From an uncultured Bacilli bacterium (GTDB lineage Bacteria > Bacillota_I > Bacilli_A > RF39 > UBA660): a stretch of DNA of 7,387 bases. Each line of letters begins with the position of its first letter. The first letter of the stretch is position 1. The DNA lies in assembly GCA_944332645.1 (NCBI GenBank), contig CALVKK010000055.1, forward strand, positions 1-7,387, in the 5' to 3' direction. This document shows, piece after piece, positions 1 to 6,632 of the stretch. The notes below the pieces were generated by a model, which saw only the letters and a list, made by a program, of their open reading frames with translations, was not told where the DNA came from and ran no database searches. A program made the position numbers and the translations under genes.

Positions 1-663
1 AAAACTGAAATAACCATCTTTACCAATAATTATATGATCTAAGACTTTTATTCCTAACATCTTGCCCACTTCTTTTAATTGTTTAGTCATAACAATATCA
101 TTATTTGAAGGATTAACATTACCACTTGGATGATTGTGAACACAAATGACGCTAAAAGCGCTTAACAAATATGCTTCTTTGAATATTTCACGAGGATGAA
201 TTAAACTTTCATTAATTGTACCGATAAATAATAGCTTATCTTTAATAATATGATTTTTCACATCTAAATAGACACAGTAAAAATGTTCTTGTTTTTTATC
301 ATTTAATTTATCTTTATAATATTCATAAATGCTATCTGAAGAATAAATTTTAATTTGATTAATATACATTGTTTTCTCATTTAATCTTTTTCCTAATTCA
401 ATAGCAGCCAATATTTCGCAAGCTTTAACCTTGCCAATCCCTTTTATTTTGATTAGATTCTGTAAATTAATATCCTTTAAACTATTGATATTGTCTAATT
501 GTTTTAAAATGTTACTAGCCAGAACCTTAACCGATGAATCTTTAGTTCCTGTTTTAAGTAGTATTGCTAACAATTCTTCATTGCTTAAATATTCAACACC
601 TTTATTAATTAATCGTTCACGCGGCCTTTCATTTAAGGGAATATCTTTCATTAAAACATTCAT
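1..663 (-). CDS. radC: RadC family JAMM-domain protein, 3' end cut by window edge
   Basis: The frame gives 221 codons and is still open at base 1. RadC proteins are usually about 225 residues, so only a few C-terminal residues should be missing. It starts with the family signature IPLNERPRERL (residues 8-18), has a helix-hairpin-helix-like segment with KIKGIGKVKA (72-81), and ends in the MPN+/JAMM metal site: E126 in EHFYCVYLD, then HNHPSG (176-181) and D189. The ATG at 663 is preceded four bases away by a perfect AAGGAGG; the next ATG, at codon 5, is too far from it. Despite its name, the family's link to DNA repair is weak, and a metal-dependent peptidase or nuclease-like role remains unproven. 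It follows the SPOR-like gene so closely that translation is probably coupled. In Bacillus subtilis radC lies just before mreB, a context worth checking beyond the left edge. Confidence 0.96.
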   Translation of the reverse strand, partial: MNVLMKDIPLNERPRERLINKGVEYLSNEELLAILLKTGTKDSSVKVLASNILKQLDNINSLKDINLQNLIKIKGIGKVKACEILAAIELGKRLNEKTMYINQIKIYSSDSIYEYYKDKLNDKKQEHFYCVYLDVKNHIIKDKLLFIGTINESLIHPREIFKEAYLLSAFSVICVHNHPSGNVNPSNNDIVMTKQLKEVGKMLGIKVLDHIIIGKDGYFSF

Positions 664-667
664 AAAA

Positions 668-674
668 CCTCCTT
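668..674 (-). promoter_or_regulatory. radC ribosome binding site overlapping the upstream stop codon
   Basis: On the minus strand AAGGAGG occupies 674-668, four bases before the radC ATG at 663. Its first A is the last base of the TGA stop (676-674) of the SPOR-like gene. Ribosomes finishing the upstream gene would stop on the radC Shine-Dalgarno site, which suggests translational coupling in one mRNA. Confidence 0.85.
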
Positions 675-1114
675 CATTCTTTATATTTACTTAAAACTTG
701 TTTGCATATTTCTTTAATTGTGTCTTCAGCAGTCGTTTCTTTTAAAACCATATCATATTGCTTTAGTGAACTAATAAAATCACTATCTGTCAATGTCGTT
801 GTTTTAATAATAGTATTAATTCCTTGTTTCTTGTAATATTCTTGAATTTTATTGACATTTTCACTATCCAAACTTATTCCAATATAAACATAATACATGT
901 TGTCAATAACACTATATATATAATCAGTTAGGTTAGATGTATTTTCTTGCATACTTTCCATACTTGAATAAACGCCTTGTTGAATTAAATATGCTGTTTG
1001 TTGCTGTTTAAAAACAGGAAAGATATCAGTATTTTCATATTCTTTTAACATATAAAAAGACAATAAAAAACCGACCAACAAAGATACAATAATAGTTAAT
1101 AGATATTTTTTCAT
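674..1114 (-). CDS. small single-pass membrane protein with SPOR-like domain (SpoIIB-like by position)
   Basis: This 146-residue protein begins with a short positive start (MKK) and a hydrophobic segment at about residues 4-22, read as an N-terminal membrane anchor with the rest outside the membrane. Residues about 41-105 have the look of a SPOR repeat: YLIQQGVYSS, a helix, then YYVYIGISLDSEN, a second helix and a GINTII strand. SPOR domains bind denuded septal peptidoglycan; that activity is inferred here, not shown. The gene sits directly upstream of radC. In B. subtilis the SPOR protein SpoIIB lies just upstream of maf-radC-mreB, so a SpoIIB-type or division/sporulation role is a reasonable guess. 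The start has a modest GGTGAG site close by. It is 51 bases after proS with no terminator between, so read-through from proS is likely. The sequence is too diverged for me to assign a gene name. Confidence 0.8.
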   Translation of the reverse strand: MKKYLLTIIVSLLVGFLLSFYMLKEYENTDIFPVFKQQQTAYLIQQGVYSSMESMQENTSNLTDYIYSVIDNMYYVYIGISLDSENVNKIQEYYKKQGINTIIKTTTLTDSDFISSLKQYDMVLKETTAEDTIKEICKQVLSKYKE

Positions 1115-1165
1115 ACTCTCACCATTATTATCATACCCTATTGATCAGTCAAAATTTGTCGAATT

Positions 1166-2851
1166 TTATTTTATCAGTTCATTTATTTTAACGACAATAT
1201 CATTAACATGAACATCAAAAGTTTGACCAGTTTCCCTAATCTTTAGTTCAACTAAACTATCTTTCGCTTTTTTTCCTACTGTAATACGATAAGGGATACC
1301 TATTAAATCCATATCGTTAAACTTAACTCCAGCCCTTATATTACGATCATCTAAAATAGCTGTTATATTGTTTCGATTTAAATCATTATATAAAGCATTA
1401 GCAATAGCTTTTTGTATATCGTCATCTTTATTGACTAAAACAATAGCTACCTTAAATGGAGCAATACTAATTGGCCAGATGATACCATATTCATCGTTTC
1501 TTTGTTCAACAACACTAGCCATGATACGCCCCAAACCAATACCATAACTTCCCATTACAACTGGTTTTAACTCGTTGTTTTCATCTAAATAGTTTAATCC
1601 TAAAGCTTTAGAATATTTAGTGCCTAATTTAAAGGTATTTCCTATTTCGACACCATTTTTAAAATACAGTTTTTTACCACATTTAGGACAAACATCAAAT
1701 TCTTTGACATTTTTAATGTCACCAACATAATCATATTTAAAATCCGAAGTATTGACATTTTTATAATGATAATCTGTTTTATTAGCACCAACTATGTAAT
1801 TATATTTATATAAAATATCGTTATCTATAACTATTTTAATACTTAAATCGATGGGGCCAGCAAATCCAACTTTAGCATTAGTAACACTTTCTACTTCTTC
1901 AAAATTTGCCAATTCAATATTAGAACCACCTACTAATTTTCGTAATTTAGTTTCATTTATTTCGCGATCACCACTAACTAAGCAAGCATATAAAACACCG
2001 TCGATTTTGTAAATCAATGTTTTAACAAACTTAGCTTTATCTTCTTTTAAAAAATCAGAAATTTCCTCAATCGTTTTGGCATTTGGTGTATAAACTAATT
2101 CTTTTTCTTTTGGCTTTTCTGCTTTTTCTTTGTTGACAACGCATTCGCTTACTTCAATATTCGAAGCATAACCACAATCGCATAAAACTAAAATATCTTC
2201 ACCAACATCAGTGACCGCCTGGAACTCTTCACTTGATAACCCACCCATGACACCAGTATCAGCCTTAACAATGCGATAATCAATTCCCATTCGGTCAAAT
2301 ATTTTTTTATAGGCTTCAAACATTTTATGATAAGATATATCTAAACCATCTAAATCAATATCAAAACTATAAGCATCTTTCATAAAAAATTCTCTTACTC
2401 TAATCAGCCCAAATCTTGGACGTGGTTCGTCACGATATTTATTTCCAATTTGATAAAGATTAAAAGGCAAATCTTTATAAGATCTTATTTTCATTTTGGC
2501 AGCTTCAACAAAAAACTCTTCATGTGTAGGCCCCAATACTAAACAACGGTTATAACGATCTTTTAATCCGAACATTGAATTACCAAAATTATCTCTTCTA
2601 CCACTGTTAATATAGACTTCTTCTGGCAGTAAATTAGGCATCAACAATTCATTAGCACCTGCCTTATTCATTTCTTCTCTGATAATTTTTTCGATATTGT
2701 TTAAAACTCTTAGTCCTAATGGCATATACATATAAATACCATTTCCTATTTTTTTGATCATACCACTTTTTACTAATAAGTTCCCACTAATAGTTTCTTC
2801 GTCTTTAACATCTTCTCTAAAAGTATAGAAAAAGTTTTCGCTTAAACGCAT
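1166..2851 (-). CDS. proS: prolyl-tRNA synthetase, bacterial type with editing insertion
   Basis: Class II aminoacyl-tRNA synthetase that charges tRNA-Pro with proline in the cytoplasm. From the ATG at 2851 it is 561 residues, full length for the bacterial form. The start MRLSENF fits the family. GPTHEE is at 107-112, motif 2 is RDEPRPRFGLIRVREF (140-155), and motif 3 is MGSYGIGLGR (433-442). The editing insertion lies between motifs 2 and 3, at about 221-390, and includes FVKTLIYK with a lysine near 277 that matches the important editing-site lysine of E. coli ProRS. The anticodon-binding domain is about 467-561. CDCG (224-227) and CPKCG (388-392) flank the insertion. Start choice: an in-frame GTG lies three codons upstream at 2860, but it is part of the GAGGTG Shine-Dalgarno site that serves the ATG six bases on. 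The leader is too short for a T-box and none is seen. Confidence 0.98.
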   Translation of the reverse strand: MRLSENFFYTFREDVKDEETISGNLLVKSGMIKKIGNGIYMYMPLGLRVLNNIEKIIREEMNKAGANELLMPNLLPEEVYINSGRRDNFGNSMFGLKDRYNRCLVLGPTHEEFFVEAAKMKIRSYKDLPFNLYQIGNKYRDEPRPRFGLIRVREFFMKDAYSFDIDLDGLDISYHKMFEAYKKIFDRMGIDYRIVKADTGVMGGLSSEEFQAVTDVGEDILVLCDCGYASNIEVSECVVNKEKAEKPKEKELVYTPNAKTIEEISDFLKEDKAKFVKTLIYKIDGVLYACLVSGDREINETKLRKLVGGSNIELANFEEVESVTNAKVGFAGPIDLSIKIVIDNDILYKYNYIVGANKTDYHYKNVNTSDFKYDYVGDIKNVKEFDVCPKCGKKLYFKNGVEIGNTFKLGTKYSKALGLNYLDENNELKPVVMGSYGIGLGRIMASVVEQRNDEYGIIWPISIAPFKVAIVLVNKDDDIQKAIANALYNDLNRNNITAILDDRNIRAGVKFNDMDLIGIPYRITVGKKAKDSLVELKIRETGQTFDVHVNDIVVKINELIK

Positions 2852-2857
2852 ACAATT

Positions 2858-2881
2858 CACCTCAACAGTTTAATTATATCA
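2858..2881 (-). promoter_or_regulatory. proS extended -10 promoter and Shine-Dalgarno site
   Basis: The minus strand carries TGATATAAT at 2881-2873, an extended -10 (TGnTATAAT). No good -35 is seen 16-18 bases upstream, which is common for extended -10 promoters. GAGGTG at 2863-2858 is the ribosome site, six bases before the ATG at 2851. A start of transcription near 2866 would give a leader of about 15 bases, leaving no room for a T-box or attenuator. Confidence 0.65.
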
Positions 2882-2934
2882 TATTTGAATAAAAAGAGTA
2901 CTAAACTCTTAAATTTTTTATTGTAGAAATAAAC

Positions 2935-2963
2935 TTTACATTATTTCATTTTAATAATATAAT
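2935..2963 (+). promoter_or_regulatory. sigma-A-type promoter of the GNAT gene
   Basis: TTTACA (2935-2940, five of six matches to TTGACA), a 17-base spacer and a perfect TATAAT (2958-2963). Transcription would start near 2970, at the GGGTGA ribosome site (2970-2975), four bases before the ATG at 2980. This rules out the TTG at 2968 as the start codon, because it would lie at or before the transcript's first base. The promoter diverges from that of proS. Confidence 0.75.
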
Positions 2964-2979
2964 TAAATTGGGTGATACG

Positions 2980-3396
2980 ATGATTGAAATAAAATACTTA
3001 ACTGATGAATTTGAGTCTTTAGCCAACTTAATTTTAGAATGCTTTCCTGATGTGAATACTAAAGAACAACTAACGTTAGCTTTAAAAAACAGTCCATACT
3101 TAAGTTTAATTGCCGTCAAAGATAATAATGTTGTTGGTCATATTATGATTGATATAAGAAATGACGTCGTAAAAAACAAAACTATTTTTTATCTACATTA
3201 TGTCTGTGTTTCAGCTCAAGAAAGAAATCAAGGCATTGGAACTTCATTACTTAAAAAAGTTGAAGAACTAGCTAAAGAAAAAAATGTAAATTCGATCGAA
3301 TTTACATCTAACAAAAGAAGATTAGCAGCTCATAATTTGTATTTAAAAAACAATTATTTAGTAAGAGACACTACTTATTTTCATAAAGAGATTTAG
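2980..3396 (+). CDS. GNAT family N-acetyltransferase
   Basis: This 138-residue protein has the usual length and order of a stand-alone GCN5-related acetyltransferase. The strand LSLIAVKDNNVVGHIMIDI (41-59) is followed by YLHYVCVSAQ (71-80, the beta-4 strand) and the acetyl-CoA pyrophosphate loop ERNQGIGTSLL (81-91, with R82, G85 and G87 fitting R/QxxGxG/A). AAHNLYLKNNY (117-126) near the end is the usual C-terminal helix with a tyrosine in the general-acid position. The family moves an acetyl group from acetyl-CoA to an amine; the substrate cannot be read from the sequence. The ATG at 2980 is chosen over the TTG at 2968 because GGGTGA sits four bases before it and the promoter would start the mRNA near 2970. 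It is the only plus-strand gene here and has its own promoter and terminator. Confidence 0.92.
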   Translation: MIEIKYLTDEFESLANLILECFPDVNTKEQLTLALKNSPYLSLIAVKDNNVVGHIMIDIRNDVVKNKTIFYLHYVCVSAQERNQGIGTSLLKKVEELAKEKNVNSIEFTSNKRRLAAHNLYLKNNYLVRDTTYFHKEI

Positions 3397-3411
3397 TAGC
3401 GATATATAATC

Positions 3412-3450
3412 AAAATAACCTGAAGTTAAAAAATAATTTCAGGTTATTTT
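3412..3450. terminator. bidirectional terminator between the GNAT gene and mutL
   Basis: A perfect 13-bp inverted repeat, AAAATAACCTGAA (3412-3424) and TTCAGGTTATTTT (3438-3450), with a 13-base loop. In both directions the outer part of the stem ends in a T-rich run, so it can stop both converging transcripts. The mutL TAA stop (3446-3444) is inside the right arm, so ribosomes ending mutL translation reach into the hairpin. Confidence 0.9.
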
Positions 3451-5198
3451 AAGCTTTCAAAACCACTTCGTTTAAATAATTTTTCTAAATCATAAGTAGT
3501 AAAAGTTATAACCGTTGGTCGTCCATGGGGACAGTTAAAAGGATTATGACATTTACTTAAATCAGAAATCAAAGCTCGCATTTCATCAAGCGAAATTTCA
3601 GTATGAGCTTTAACACTTGCTTTACAAGCTAAAGTAGCTGCTAAATGATCATTAAATTTAGCCAAATCAAAATCCTTTTCTTTATGAATAATAGCTTCTA
3701 TTATTCTTTGAATTTGTAAATGTTCAAAACCATCTGTTAACCAAGTTGGATGTGCTTTGATAATAATGGAATTTATTCCAAATTCAGCAATTTCAAATCC
3801 CATATTTTCAAGCAAATCAAAATTTTCTTTCAAAATAATATACTCTTCATTTGATAATTCGATCGTCATAGGCAACAACAAAGCTATATTTTCTTTTGAT
3901 GGATTAGCTAATCTTTCTTTAAAGATTTCATAATTTACTCTTTCTTTAGCAGCATGTTGATCGATTAAATACATTCCCATATCATTTTGACAGATAATAT
4001 AAGTTCCATGGACTAAACCGATAGGAAACATCACAGGAAAACGTTCGATATCCTCATTAGTTGTTTTTTCTATTTCAGCTTCTTCTTTAACACTAAAATC
4101 TAAAGTTATTTCTTCATATTTGGGCAGTTCAGGTTGATACGGTTTAAAACCTTGAACATGTTTTAAATCGTTATTCTCAAAACTGTTAACGATTATATCT
4201 GCCTGCGGTATTAAATTTTGACGATCTAGTCTATTCGTAATTATGTTTTGGATAAGTTGTTGTAATTCTTCTAGTTTACTAAACTTAATATCCATTTTAG
4301 TTGGATGAATGTTAACATCAACTAAGCTAGGATCTAATTCGATATTAATAACGACGATGGGATAGCGATTGTCCGGTTTATAAGAATGATAACTATCATT
4401 AATTGTTTTATTTAATTCTTGATTTTTAACTACTCTTCCATTAACTAACGTTACCATATGATTACGCCCTGCGCGATTGACTTCTGGCAAACTTATAAAA
4501 CCACTAATGACATAATCATCATCCTCGCCATTTATTTCAATCATTTTTCGAGCGATATCCATGCCATAGATTGCACTGACTGTTTTAAGAAGATTATTAG
4601 ACCCATCTGTTTTTAAAATAATATTATTGTTATTAATTAAAGTAAATCTAATTTCTGGATGTGCTAAGGCTATTTTATTAACATAATCAGTGATACTTGC
4701 TAATTCCGTATATAAACTTTTCATATGCTTAAGGCGAGCTGGCGTATTATAAAATAATTCACTTACCTCGATAACGGTACCTTCCCTAGCATCAGTATTT
4801 TCAACTTTAATTAACTTACCACCCCTAATATTAACTAAAGTTCCAACTTCTCCTTGACTTGTTTTAAGTAAAACATTGCTAACTGAAGCAATACTAGCTA
4901 AAGCTTCACCTCTAAACCCTAAAGTATTAATATTATATAAATCTGATTCATCCATTATTTTACTTGTTGCATGACGATTAAAAGCAATGACAGCATCTTC
5001 TTTATCCATACCTGTTCCATCATCAGTTACTTTGATTAAACTAGTTCCCGCTTCTTTTAATTCGATTTTTATTTCATGACTATCTGCATCGATACTGTTT
5101 TCCACTAATTCTTTAACAACGGAAGCACATCTTTCGACCACTTCACCAGCAGCTATTTTGTTAGCTAAAATTTCATCCATTACCCTTATTTTACTCAT
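3444..5198 (-). CDS. mutL: DNA mismatch repair protein MutL (endonuclease-type)
   Basis: This 584-residue protein links MutS mismatch recognition to strand incision. The N-terminal GHKL ATPase shows VVKELVENSIDA (27-38, catalytic E30 and Mg-binding N34), DDGTGM (59-64), TSKI (78-81) and TLGFRGEALASIASV (92-106). VDVNIHPTK (293-301) closes the transducer domain. A poorly conserved linker covers about 330-385. The C-terminal domain carries the endonuclease motifs DQHAAKERVNYE (413-424), ACKA (524-527) and CPHGRPT (556-562), so this is the nicking MutL of bacteria without MutH. One oddity: the near-invariant VERPASVVKEL reads VERCASVVKEL, with Cys at 24 in place of Pro. I could not place the Gln-type sliding-clamp motif before LLLPMTIEL. 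AGGTGA lies eight bases before the ATG. No mutS is within the window. Confidence 0.98.
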   Translation of the reverse strand: MSKIRVMDEILANKIAAGEVVERCASVVKELVENSIDADSHEIKIELKEAGTSLIKVTDDGTGMDKEDAVIAFNRHATSKIMDESDLYNINTLGFRGEALASIASVSNVLLKTSQGEVGTLVNIRGGKLIKVENTDAREGTVIEVSELFYNTPARLKHMKSLYTELASITDYVNKIALAHPEIRFTLINNNNIILKTDGSNNLLKTVSAIYGMDIARKMIEINGEDDDYVISGFISLPEVNRAGRNHMVTLVNGRVVKNQELNKTINDSYHSYKPDNRYPIVVINIELDPSLVDVNIHPTKMDIKFSKLEELQQLIQNIITNRLDRQNLIPQADIIVNSFENNDLKHVQGFKPYQPELPKYEEITLDFSVKEEAEIEKTTNEDIERFPVMFPIGLVHGTYIICQNDMGMYLIDQHAAKERVNYEIFKERLANPSKENIALLLPMTIELSNEEYIILKENFDLLENMGFEIAEFGINSIIIKAHPTWLTDGFEHLQIQRIIEAIIHKEKDFDLAKFNDHLAATLACKASVKAHTEISLDEMRALISDLSKCHNPFNCPHGRPTVITFTTYDLEKLFKRSGFESLK

Positions 5199-5219
5199 AC
5201 TTTACTTCACCTAACTAAT

Positions 5220-5228
5220 ATTATAACA
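5220..5228 (-). promoter_or_regulatory. mutL extended -10 promoter
   Basis: TGTTATAAT at 5228-5220 on the minus strand is a full extended -10 (TGnTATAAT). The base 17 upstream begins GTGATT, a poor -35 that lies inside the Nudix terminator. A start near 5213 would put the AGGTGA ribosome site (5212-5207) at the very 5' end of the mRNA. The promoter begins at the last base of the preceding terminator, so mutL is transcribed separately from the Nudix gene. Confidence 0.6.
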
Positions 5229-5254
5229 AAAAAGCGATTAGAAATCACTTTTTT
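5228..5254 (-). terminator. intrinsic terminator of the Nudix gene
   Basis: On the minus strand AAAAAAGTGATT, loop TCT, AATCGCTTTTTT forms a 12-bp stem with one G-U wobble and ends in six U residues. Read on the plus strand the same position is a C-A mismatch, so the hairpin favours minus-strand termination. It lies 22 bases after the Nudix stop codon and touches the mutL -10. Confidence 0.85.
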
Positions 5255-5276
5255 AATATGTTTAATTAAATTTACT

Positions 5277-5672
5277 TTATATATTTGATAATTTATCTTT
5301 TACAAATTTATCTAAATAGTCAGAATCTTTTGTAACCCATCGATAATCACAGTGTTCGGGACTTAATTTAACATTAATTTTAGAACTATCAACATTAACA
5401 ATAAAATCAATTTCTAAATCATGTACTAATTCTTCATTATTTTTCTTAATCTCATCATAATAATGAGTGATTATCGAATTAAAATCTTCGATAAAGCCAA
5501 TTTCTTCCTCAAGTTCCCTTCTTAAACCAGCTTTTAAAGTTTCACCATCTTCTAAATGACCACCTGGGAATTCCCAAGCCCCAGGATATAAATCATCATT
5601 TTCATTTCTTTTTACTATCAAAAATAAATCATTGTCTTTTAATATACCTGTTAATATAATTCTTGTTTTCAT
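5277..5672 (-). CDS. Nudix hydrolase (MutT-like)
   Basis: This 131-residue single-domain protein has a perfect Nudix box, GX5EX7REUXEEXGU, at residues 38-60: G38, E44, R52-E53, E56-E57, G59. It is preceded by GAWEFPGGH, the usual entry of MutT/NUDT1-like enzymes. Family members hydrolyse nucleoside diphosphates linked to another group, using Mg2+. A nucleotide-pool cleaning role, such as removing oxidised dNTPs, is possible, but the box alone does not fix the substrate. The ATG at 5672 has AGAGGT eight bases upstream. The gene has its own -10 box and terminator, so its position before mutL is not an operon, although both genes would act against mutation if it is a true MutT. Confidence 0.94.
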   Translation of the reverse strand: MKTRIILTGILKDNDLFLIVKRNENDDLYPGAWEFPGGHLEDGETLKAGLRRELEEEIGFIEDFNSIITHYYDEIKKNNEELVHDLEIDFIVNVDSSKINVKLSPEHCDYRWVTKDSDYLDKFVKDKLSNI

Positions 5673-5693
5673 ATGTTTTAACCTCTTTCTTAT

Positions 5694-5699
5694 ATTATA
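5694..5699 (-). promoter_or_regulatory. candidate -10 box of the Nudix gene
   Basis: A perfect TATAAT at 5699-5694, 21 bases before the ATG, the same distance as for proS and mutL. There is no TG extension, and the hexamer 17 bases upstream (AACAAA) is not a -35, so the call rests on the box and its position in an AT-rich region. Confidence 0.4.
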
Positions 5700-5769
5700 A
5701 TTTTAGTTTTTTACATTTTGTTTTTAGAAATGCACTAAGTTCATTGTAGTATAAATCTAATTCTAATCC
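5695..5769 (-). other. possible short coding remnant between the S51 and Nudix genes
   Basis: This gap holds a closed frame of 24 codons and a TAA, preceded immediately by a TGA and lacking a start codon. Its translation begins GLELDLYYNELSAFL and continues KTKCKKLKL, which looks more like the amphipathic end of a real protein than random AT-rich sequence. It could be the C-terminal scrap of a gene displaced when the right-hand segment arrived. With 24 residues this may equally be chance. I do not recognise a family. Confidence 0.15.
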
Positions 5770-5788
5770 TCAATTATTAAATATTATT

Positions 5789-6475
5789 TTATTTATCGTA
5801 CATATCCTTTTTAAAATTTGCAAAATTGTGCAAACTACAATTACCTGCTTTAAAAATTATATACTTTTTATTACCAATAAACTTTATTTTGTCATTTGAA
5901 ATATATATGATATCTTCTTCTGGTAAATATATTGTTTTATGACTTTTTGAGTATTTTCTTAAGTAATCTTTATTTTTTTTAAACTTAGATTTATTCAAGT
6001 GACAAAGTATTGAGTATTCGTTTAAACAATTAAATCCTTTAGTATCTTTCAAATTTATATTATTTTTATCTTCTAATAAACAACTATCAATATCTTTTCC
6101 AAATATTATCGCTCCTGCACTTCCACCAAAGACAATTCCACCATTTTTTAAATAGTCAATGATTTTATTATAATTTGAATTATCATATAAATCTTTCAAT
6201 AACTTATATGTATTTCCACCACCAATAAATAATGCACTATACTTCGTAAAATCTTTTTTCGATAATTCTAATGAACTTTTTACCATTTCAAATTCAGTCA
6301 ACCCAAAATTTAATATTTCATTACTAAACCATTCATAACAACTATTATACATTTCTTCTTCCATTGCTAATGGAATATACAATATTGGTTTAGATTTATC
6401 TATAACTTTCTTGAACTTTTGATATGCATTAAAAATTTGCTTTCCACATCCACCGCCACATAAAAATAATTTCAT
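5789..6475 (-). CDS. peptidase S51-like / type 1 glutamine amidotransferase-like protein
   Basis: This 228-residue protein fits the peptidase S51 fold (PepE aspartyl dipeptidase and cyanophycinase relatives). The N-terminal strand and turn is MKLFLCGGG (1-9), followed by ILYIPLAM (31-38), IGGGNTYKLL (84-93) and the nucleophile elbow FGGSAGAIIFGKD (116-128), with S119 as the probable catalytic serine. H159 in SILCHLNKS and E186 or E187 in LPEED are candidates for the rest of the triad. S51 enzymes cleave after acidic residues or act on cyanophycin-like peptides; the real substrate here is unknown. No signal peptide is seen, so it is probably cytoplasmic. AGGGGA lies eight bases before the ATG. 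Hand-counted lines inside it are about 22-23 % G+C, lower than most proS/mutL lines, which fits an acquired gene. I found no good promoter just upstream. Confidence 0.88.
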   Translation of the reverse strand: MKLFLCGGGCGKQIFNAYQKFKKVIDKSKPILYIPLAMEEEMYNSCYEWFSNEILNFGLTEFEMVKSSLELSKKDFTKYSALFIGGGNTYKLLKDLYDNSNYNKIIDYLKNGGIVFGGSAGAIIFGKDIDSCLLEDKNNINLKDTKGFNCLNEYSILCHLNKSKFKKNKDYLRKYSKSHKTIYLPEEDIIYISNDKIKFIGNKKYIIFKAGNCSLHNFANFKKDMYDK

Positions 6476-6596
6476 TATTAATTTCCCCTATCTTATTAAT
6501 ATTAGTATCTCCTAAAATACCATTTAAGTTATTAATATAACTATAGGCATCTTTAACAATTTCTATGTTTTTTATTTGTACTAACAATATCTTTAG

Positions 6597-6632
6597 AATA
6601 AAAAATAGTATTATTTCTTGATGAAATAATAC
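6597..6632 (-). terminator. intrinsic terminator upstream of the S51 gene
   Basis: A perfect 10-bp inverted repeat (GTATTATTTC, loop ATCAA, GAAATAATAC on the minus strand, 6632-6608) followed by TATTTTTTATT. The U-run exists only in the minus direction. It stops transcripts coming from the hydrolase side or from the candidate promoter near 6721, so the S51 gene needs its own start signal within 6476-6596. Confidence 0.75.

Noticed and set aside
431..694. Plus-strand open frame of 87 codons
   Set aside because: It lies antisense to radC and its translation is the hydrophobic, low-complexity type seen opposite AT-rich genes. It has no family features, while the minus strand clearly encodes RadC.
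1124..1152. Promoter for the SPOR-like gene (TTGACT, 17 bases, AATAAT)
   Set aside because: Transcription would start within about three bases of the ATG and lose the ribosome site. Read-through from proS explains expression better.
2852..2860. GTG start for proS three codons upstream
   Set aside because: The GTG is inside the GAGGTG Shine-Dalgarno site of the ATG at 2851, and the family begins MRLS.
2968..2979. TTG start for the GNAT gene
   Set aside because: The promoter would start the mRNA near 2970, and GGGTGA is correctly placed for the ATG at 2980.
2852..2979. T-box riboswitch for proS
   Set aside because: The leader is about 15 bases, and no T-box sequence, antiterminator or specifier stem is present.
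5277..6475. A mutL-Nudix-S51 operon
   Set aside because: A clear terminator and a separate -10 lie between Nudix and mutL, and the S51 gene is 116 bases from the Nudix start with coding scraps and a candidate Nudix promoter between.
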